In this document: piece after piece, positions 57,434 to 64,000 of the stretch
Numbering within the stretch: the first letter of the stretch is position 1
How the letters are laid out: each line of letters starts with the position of its first letter
NCBI RefSeq assembly: GCF_003056345.1
Contig: NZ_PYWB01000001.1
Coordinates: 434,001-498,000, forward strand
Length of the DNA: 64,000 nucleotides
Origin: Devosia submarina
GTDB lineage: Bacteria; Pseudomonadota; Alphaproteobacteria; Rhizobiales; Devosiaceae
Direction of reading: 5' to 3'
Made by a program: the position numbers and the translations under genes
Notes under the pieces: model-generated
The model's database searches: none
The model's input: only the letters and a program-made list of their open reading frames with translations
Told to the model about the DNA's origin: nothing

Positions 57434-59293
57434 ATGGTGAAACTCATGCTTCGTTGGTTCGAACAGCGACTCGATCCCTATCCGCCCGCCGACCCTGTGG
57501 AGCCACCCAAGGGCCTGGTCGCCTTTTGCCTCCATTATAGCAACGGCGCCAAGAAATGGCTGGCCCTGATGGCCTTTGCCGCCGCAGCTGTTGCCATCGG
57601 CGAAATCATCGTCTTTGGCTTCATCGGCGATGTGGTGAACTGGCTTGCCGACGCCGATCGCGAAACTTTCCTTGCGACCGACGGCTGGAAGCTCGCGCTC
57701 ATGGGCGCCGTGGTCGTGCTCGTCGTGCCAGGCTTTGCCTTGCTCTCGACGCTCACCATGCACCAGACCTTGCTGGGTAACTTCCCCCAGCGCATCCGCT
57801 GGATGAGCCATCGCTACCTGATCCGGCAGTCGATGAGCTTCTTCCAGGACGAGTTCGCCGGCCGCATTGGCGCCAAACTGATGCAGACCTCGCTCGCCGT
57901 GCGCGAAGTGGTCATGAAGCTGCTCGACATGCTGGTTTATGTCGTCGTCTACTTCACCGGCGCCCTGGTGCTGGCTGCCTCCGCCGATTGGCGCCTGGCC
58001 CTGCCATTCCTCGCCTGGCTGGTCGCCTATGTCGGCCTGATGATCTATTTCATCCCGCGCCTGGGCAAGATCTCCCAGGAACAGGCCGACGCGCGCTCCA
58101 TGATGACGGGCCGCATTGTCGACAGCTACACCAATATCGCCACGGTCAAGCTCTTCTCCCATTCCAATCGGGAGGAGAAATACGCCAAGGAAGCGATGGA
58201 CCAGTTCCTGGACACCGCCTACCGCCAGATGCGCCTTTTCACCGTGCTCAATGTTTCGGTGCTCTGGTCCAATGCGTTGCTCTTGTTTTTCGTCGCGGGC
58301 ACCGGCATCTGGCTCTGGCTTGAGGGCCTGATGAGCCCTGGCGCGCTGGCGGTCTCGCTGGGTCTCGTCATGCGCTTCCAGGGCATGAGCCAATGGGTCA
58401 TGTGGGAAATGTCCTCGCTGTTCGAAAACATCGGCACCGTGCGCGACGGCATTTCCTCGCTATCGGTCTCTCGTGTGGTGTCCGACGTTCCCGACGCCAA
58501 ACCGTTGCCGGCCATCCAGGGCGATATTCGCTTTGAAAACGTCTCTTTCCACTATGGCAAGAACAGCGGCGTCATCGAGGGGCTGAACCTGCATATCCGT
58601 CCCGGTGAAAAGATCGGTCTTGTTGGTCGCTCCGGTGCGGGCAAATCCACCATCGTCAATCTCCTTCTGCGCTTCTACGACCGCGCCGATGGTCGCATCC
58701 TCCTTGACGGCCACGACATCGCCCATGTCACGCAGGATTCCCTGCGCGCCAATATCGGCGTCGTGACGCAGGACACCTCGCTCCTCCACCGCTCGGTGCG
58801 CGACAACATCATCTACGGCCGCCCCGACGCGACCGAGGAAATGATGCTGAAGGCTGCCGAGCTGGCCGAAGCCACCGACTTCATCGCCGGCCTTTCCGAT
58901 CTGCAGGGTCGCAAGGGCTTTGACGCCCATGTGGGCGAACGCGGCGTCAAGCTCTCCGGCGGTCAGCGCCAGCGCATCGCCATCGCCCGCGTCCTGCTCA
59001 AGAACGCGCCGATCCTGGTGCTGGACGAAGCCACCTCAGCCCTCGATTCCGAGGTCGAAGCGGCGATCCAAAGTCAGCTGCAGCTCCTGATGGAAGGCAA
59101 GACGGTGATCGCCATCGCCCACCGCCTCTCCACCATCGCCATGATGGACCGCCTCGTCGTGCTCGACAAAGGCCGCATCGTCGAGCAGGGCACCCACAGC
59201 CAACTGCTCGAAACCGGCGGCATCTACGCCCAACTCTGGACCCGCCAATCCGGCGGCTTCCTCGACGCCGACCAGGAAGAAGCAGCGCAGTAA
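57434..59293 (+). CDS. ABC exporter half-transporter (1 of 3)
   Basis: The 619-residue protein has six membrane helices in the N-terminal half, then a nucleotide-binding domain: Walker A GLVGRSGAGKSTIVNLLL, signature [10 protein letters not shown], Walker [13 protein letters not shown] with the catalytic Glu, and the H-loop AIAHRLSTI. It is an MsbA/Atm1-type half-transporter that works as a homo- or heterodimer. It is the first of three tandem paralogues. The start ATG 57434 is close to the conserved RWFEQRLDP; the substrate is unknown. Confidence 0.9.
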   Translation: MVKLMLRWFEQRLDPYPPADPVEPPKGLVAFCLHYSNGAKKWLALMAFAAAAVAIGEIIVFGFIGDVVNWLADADRETFLATDGWKLALMGAVVVLVVPGFALLSTLTMHQTLLGNFPQRIRWMSHRYLIRQSMSFFQDEFAGRIGAKLMQTSLAVREVVMKLLDMLVYVVVYFTGALVLAASADWRLALPFLAWLVAYVGLMIYFIPRLGKISQEQADARSMMTGRIVDSYTNIATVKLFSHSNREEKYAKEAMDQFLDTAYRQMRLFTVLNVSVLWSNALLLFFVAGTGIWLWLEGLMSPGALAVSLGLVMRFQGMSQWVMWEMSSLFENIGTVRDGISSLSVSRVVSDVPDAKPLPAIQGDIRFENVSFHYGKNSGVIEGLNLHIRPGEKIGLVGRSGAGKSTIVNLLLRFYDRADGRILLDGHDIAHVTQDSLRANIGVVTQDTSLLHRSVRDNIIYGRPDATEEMMLKAAELAEATDFIAGLSDLQGRKGFDAHVGERGVKLSGGQRQRIAIARVLLKNAPILVLDEATSALDSEVEAAIQSQLQLLMEGKTVIAIAHRLSTIAMMDRLVVLDKGRIVEQGTHSQLLETGGIYAQLWTRQSGGFLDADQEEAAQ

Positions 59294-59314
59294 GCGCCTG
59301 ATCTTCCCGTCATC

Positions 59315-59393
59315 GTCATTGCCCGGCTTGTCCGGGCAATCCACGCGATGGCACAGCAAGAAATGAACCACCCGGACAAGCCGGGTGGTGACG
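59315..59393. repeat. Intergenic repeat, family C
   Basis: This is a clean copy: GTCATTGCCCGGCTTGTCCGGGCAAT at the left and CCACCCGGACAAGCCGGGTGG-TGACG at the right. It lies in the 271-base gap between the first and second ABC genes. Confidence 0.75.
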
Positions 59394-59426
59394 ACCGCAA
59401 CCAACCCCAACCAAGGAGAAACCCCG

Positions 59427-59516
59427 ATGGGTGACATCATCACGATCCGAGCAAACAACACCGGCAACCCCGCGCTTGCCACCCCAACCAAATCCTCCGA
59501 TCGATACCGAACCTGA
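59427..59516 (+). CDS. Possible 29-residue leader peptide
   Basis: ATG 59427 has a strong AAGGAG ribosome binding site at 9 bases, and the frame runs 29 codons to TGA at 59514. The product is polar and threonine-rich, with DIITIRANNTGNPA. It lies between the family C repeat and the second ABC gene, 48 bases before its start. I do not recognise it. It may be a translated leader or only a fortuitous frame. Confidence 0.35.
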   Translation: MGDIITIRANNTGNPALATPTKSSDRYRT

Positions 59517-59564
59517 CCTCGAGATTAGAACTCCGTCAGGCGCGGCTCACCAGATGAGCTCCTC

Positions 59565-61427
<1,863 letters not shown>

Positions 61428-61458
61428 TGCTCCCTTCTTGCTCTTGCACTGATCCTCA

Positions 61459-61571
61459 AGTCGACACCTCCCCCTCCTAGGGGCTTTGAGCCGTCCCGCA
61501 GGGCCAATCGCTCCAGTGGAGCGATTGGAGGAGAGAAGGCCATGAGAGCTCTGCTCGAATGGCGATCAAGG
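61459..61571 (+). repeat. 113-bp intergenic repeat, family E
   Basis: The unit starts AGTCGACACCTCCCCC and ends ATGGCGATCAAGG. In its centre is a perfect 11-bp hairpin, CCAATCGCTCC-AGT-GGAGCGATTGG (61504-61528). A second copy lies at 63771-63882 in the same orientation, after the third ABC gene. Confidence 0.75.
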
Positions 61572-61678
61572 AGGGGGTAGGGGAGCCTCAATATCGAGGG
61601 TCTCGACACCCCACCCAACCTCCCCCTGGAAGGGGGAGGGGCAAAGGAGAGTGCCTGGCACAATCCTCCCCACCCACG

Positions 61679-61810
61679 GTGTCACCCCGGCCTTGAGCCG
61701 GGGCCCATCCTGAGGTGTTTCCTTTGCGGCTAGGTGGATAGTTCGGCCAAGAAATCGAAGGTAGACTAACATCTCAGGATGGATCCCGGCTCAAGGCCGG
61801 GATGACACTG
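61679..61810. repeat. Intergenic repeat, family B, long variant
   Basis: Two inverted family B units, GGTGTCACCCCGGCCTTGAGCCGGGG and CCCGGCTCAAGGCCGGGATGACACT, lie about 80 bases apart and could pair with each other. They lie in the 454-base gap 61428-61881 before the third ABC gene, which also holds a family E unit and a CTCCCCCT element near 61614-61640. Confidence 0.7.
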
Positions 61811-61881
61811 TGGTTTGGAGTTATAGTGCCAGTATAATAATTTCAGCAGACATGGCGGACCGCTTAGTTAAAGTGCCCCCC

Positions 61882-63756
61882 ATGCCCCTCTTCTCCCCCC
61901 TCCACCGCATCTTCGAATCCTGGCTCGATCCCTTCCGGCCGGTTGAAAACCTGCAGCCACCCCCATCCGGCCCGCGTTTCTTCTGGCACTATGTCAGCCA
62001 GGCCAGGCTGCCCTTTCTCGCCCTCCTGATCCTGGGCGGATCCGTGGCGCTCATCGAAGCCTCGCTGTTCTATTATGTCGGTCGCCTCGTCGACATTCTC
62101 GACGCCGCCAACCAGAGCGAGGGCTGGAGTGGGCTCCTCGCCCGCAACGGCCCCGAACTCATCCTCATGCTCGTGGTGGTCCTGGGCGTCCGCTTCATCA
62201 TCACCTGGCTCTCTGCCGTCGTCGAAGAGCAAACGGTCAATCTGGGCTTCTACAATCTCGTGCGCTGGCAGGCCTACAGGCATGTCATTCGCCAGAACCT
62301 GAGCTTCTTCCAGAACGATTTCTCTGGCGCCATTGCGAGCAAGATCTGGCAAGCCGGTGGCGCTGTGGGCGATTTCATGGTCGCCGCCCTCCAGGTCGTC
62401 TGGTTTATCGCCGTTTACGCCCTCACCACGCTGATCCTCGTGGGCCAGCTCGATTGGCGCCTCGGCGCCGCCGTCGCACTCTGGATCGTCACCTTTTCGC
62501 TCCTTGCCTGGTATTACGTGCCCCGCATGCGCAAGCGCTCAGCCGCCGCGGCCGAATCCGCCTCCGCGCTTACCGGCCGCATCGTCGACAGCGTCTCCAA
62601 TATCCAGACGCTCAAGCTCTTCTCATCCCAGGATGAAGACGACAAATTCGTCCGCCGCGGCTTTGACAACTTCCTCGCCTCCATGACCACGCTGGCCCGC
62701 ACCTTGGTGGGCGTGCGCTCAGCCATGGGCATGCTCTCGGGCATCGCCATTGCGGGCATCGGTGCGCTGGCTGTTCACCTCTGGACGCAGGGGCTCGTTT
62801 CGGTCGGCGGCGTCGCCTTCACCCTTTCGCTTGTCCTGCGCCTCTACAATCTCCTTGGCCGCATGATGAACCAGCTCAACGGCCTCATGCGCAATTACGG
62901 CACCGCGCAAAACTCCGCCGATCTCATCGCCCGCCCCCTGGGCCTCGTCGACAAGCCCGACGCCAAGCCTCTGAGCATCACCGAGGGCCGCATCCGCTTC
63001 GAAAACATCACCTTCCACTATGGCCGCGACAACGGCATCATCGACTGCTTCAATCTCGACATCGCCCCCGGCGAGCGCGTCGGCATTGTTGGCCGCTCCG
63101 GCGCGGGAAAATCCACCCTGGTCAGCCTCCTGCTGCGCTTCTACGACCTCCAGGGCGGCCGCATAACCATTGATGGGCAGGATATTTCGGACGTCACCCA
63201 GGCTTCGCTGCGCGCCAATATCGGCGTCGTCACGCAGGACACTGCGCTCCTCCATCGCTCCGTGCGCGCCAACATCGCCTTTGGCCGCAACGACGCCAGC
63301 GAGGAAGACCTCCTCAACGCCGCCCAGATGGCCGAGGCGGATGAGTTCATTTCCGACCTCGTCGATTACCGTGGCCGCACCGGCTACGACGCCCAGGTGG
63401 GGGAGCGCGGCGTCAAGCTCTCTGGCGGCCAGCGCCAGCGCGTCGCCATCGCCCGCGTCCTCCTCAAGGACGCGCCCATCCTGGTCCTCGACGAAGCCAC
63501 CTCTGCCCTCGACAGCGAAGTTGAAGCCGCCATCCAGGAACAGCTCGAACGCATGATGGCCGGAAAAACCGTCATCGCCATCGCCCACCGCCTCTCCACT
63601 ATCGCCGCCATGGACCGCCTCATCGTCCTCGAAAAAGGCACCATAGTGGAGCAGGGCACCCATGGCGAACTGCTGGCGCTGAACGGTCAGTACGCACGGC
63701 TATGGGAGCGGCAGTCGGGTGGGTTCCTGGATCCGGACGTCGGACCAGTCGAGTAG
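61882..63756 (+). CDS. ABC exporter half-transporter (3 of 3)
   Basis: The 624-residue protein has six membrane helices and an ATPase domain with Walker A GIVGRSGAGKSTLVSLLL, signature [10 protein letters not shown], Walker [15 protein letters not shown] and AIAHRLSTIAAM. It is the third member of the tandem group. ATG 61882 aligns with the start of the first member (LHRIFESWLDPFRP versus RWFEQRLDPYPP). An ATG at 61852 would add ten residues. The promoter may lie in the repeat-rich gap before it. Confidence 0.9.
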   Translation: MPLFSPLHRIFESWLDPFRPVENLQPPPSGPRFFWHYVSQARLPFLALLILGGSVALIEASLFYYVGRLVDILDAANQSEGWSGLLARNGPELILMLVVVLGVRFIITWLSAVVEEQTVNLGFYNLVRWQAYRHVIRQNLSFFQNDFSGAIASKIWQAGGAVGDFMVAALQVVWFIAVYALTTLILVGQLDWRLGAAVALWIVTFSLLAWYYVPRMRKRSAAAAESASALTGRIVDSVSNIQTLKLFSSQDEDDKFVRRGFDNFLASMTTLARTLVGVRSAMGMLSGIAIAGIGALAVHLWTQGLVSVGGVAFTLSLVLRLYNLLGRMMNQLNGLMRNYGTAQNSADLIARPLGLVDKPDAKPLSITEGRIRFENITFHYGRDNGIIDCFNLDIAPGERVGIVGRSGAGKSTLVSLLLRFYDLQGGRITIDGQDISDVTQASLRANIGVVTQDTALLHRSVRANIAFGRNDASEEDLLNAAQMAEADEFISDLVDYRGRTGYDAQVGERGVKLSGGQRQRVAIARVLLKDAPILVLDEATSALDSEVEAAIQEQLERMMAGKTVIAIAHRLSTIAAMDRLIVLEKGTIVEQGTHGELLALNGQYARLWERQSGGFLDPDVGPVE

Positions 63757-63770
63757 GGCAAGGATCTTTC

Positions 63771-63882
63771 AGTCGACACCTCCCCCTTGCGGGGCTTCGA
63801 CCCGTCCCGCAGGGCCAATCGCTCCAGTGCAGCGATTGGAGGGGAGAAGGCCATGAGAGCTATGCTCGAATGGCGATCAAGG
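63771..63882 (+). repeat. Intergenic repeat, family E
   Basis: This is the second copy of the unit at 61459-61571, with a few changes (CAGTGCAGCG in place of CAGTGGAGCG in the central hairpin). A shorter partial copy follows near 63927-63967. No gene is seen from 63757 to the window end. Confidence 0.75.
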
Positions 63883-64000
63883 GTGGTGAGCCCAGTATAG
63901 GATCAGTCGAGTAGGGCAGGGATTCTCAGTCGACACCCTCCCCCTTGCGGGGAGGGATCAAGGGTGGGGGCGGTTAGCCCGGATGTCGCTGCCATTGGCC

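Noticed and set aside
55213..57540. A long open frame (775 codons) on the plus strand opposite pepN
   Set aside because: It is antisense to the well supported aminopeptidase N gene, is rich in His/Arg/Gln as expected from the complement of a GC-rich gene, and shows no domain.

Overview
The window looks like chromosomal DNA of an alphaproteobacterium of the order Hyphomicrobiales, most likely a Devosia-like genus (inference). The evidence is high GC, a MucR/Ros regulator with a C-x2-D zinc site, a FeuP/FeuQ pair, the gene order ccmI-ccmE-ccmF-ccmH-degP-regulator-kinase-glnE, and a full gene transfer agent (GTA) cluster. No rRNA, tRNA, CRISPR, transposase or integrase was seen.

Left arm (1-18.8 kb): the end of an Mrp Na+/H+ antiporter operon (mrpD partial, E, F, G); mucR with a terminator; an overlapping pair made of a DnaA-domain-IV-like protein and a DUF6456 protein, resembling the split GTA activators GafY and GafZ; sufE; a DUF5330 protein; a PAS histidine kinase with a peptidoglycan-binding protein and a DUF1491 protein; a DUF2336 protein; a small LFTGVRYER-motif protein overlapping a lipoprotein; a chromate transporter; a DUF1254/DUF1214 pair; a RelE/XRE toxin-antitoxin pair; a class A penicillin-binding protein; a YcgN protein; a degenerate GGDEF protein; and an Hsp70-like ATPase.

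Centre (18.8-33.9 kb): a complete, co-directional GTA cluster from small terminase to the gp15 fibre/TIM-barrel protein, in the order known from Rhodobacter capsulatus. It ends with a translationally coupled GH108 muramidase that carries C-terminal hydrophobic segments. Six of its gene junctions hold hairpin-type intergenic repeats. A 42-codon gene lies between gp3.5 and the prohead protease. A HicA/DUF1902 module follows directly.

Right arm (34.4-64 kb): a small exported protein with FeuP/FeuQ, a lipoprotein, an unrecognised 407-residue protein, a compact sarcosine-oxidase-like pair on the minus strand, the ccmIEFH cytochrome c maturation operon, a DegP-type protease, a second OmpR-type two-component system, glnE, a second PAS kinase, aminopeptidase N, and three tandem ABC exporter half-transporters separated by repeats.

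How the parts fit: the GafY/GafZ-like pair lies about 16 kb upstream of the GTA structural genes and is the best candidate for its switch. MucR, a palindrome in front of the pair, and CcrM- and CtrA-type motifs suggest control by silencing and the cell cycle, but all of these regulatory links are inference.
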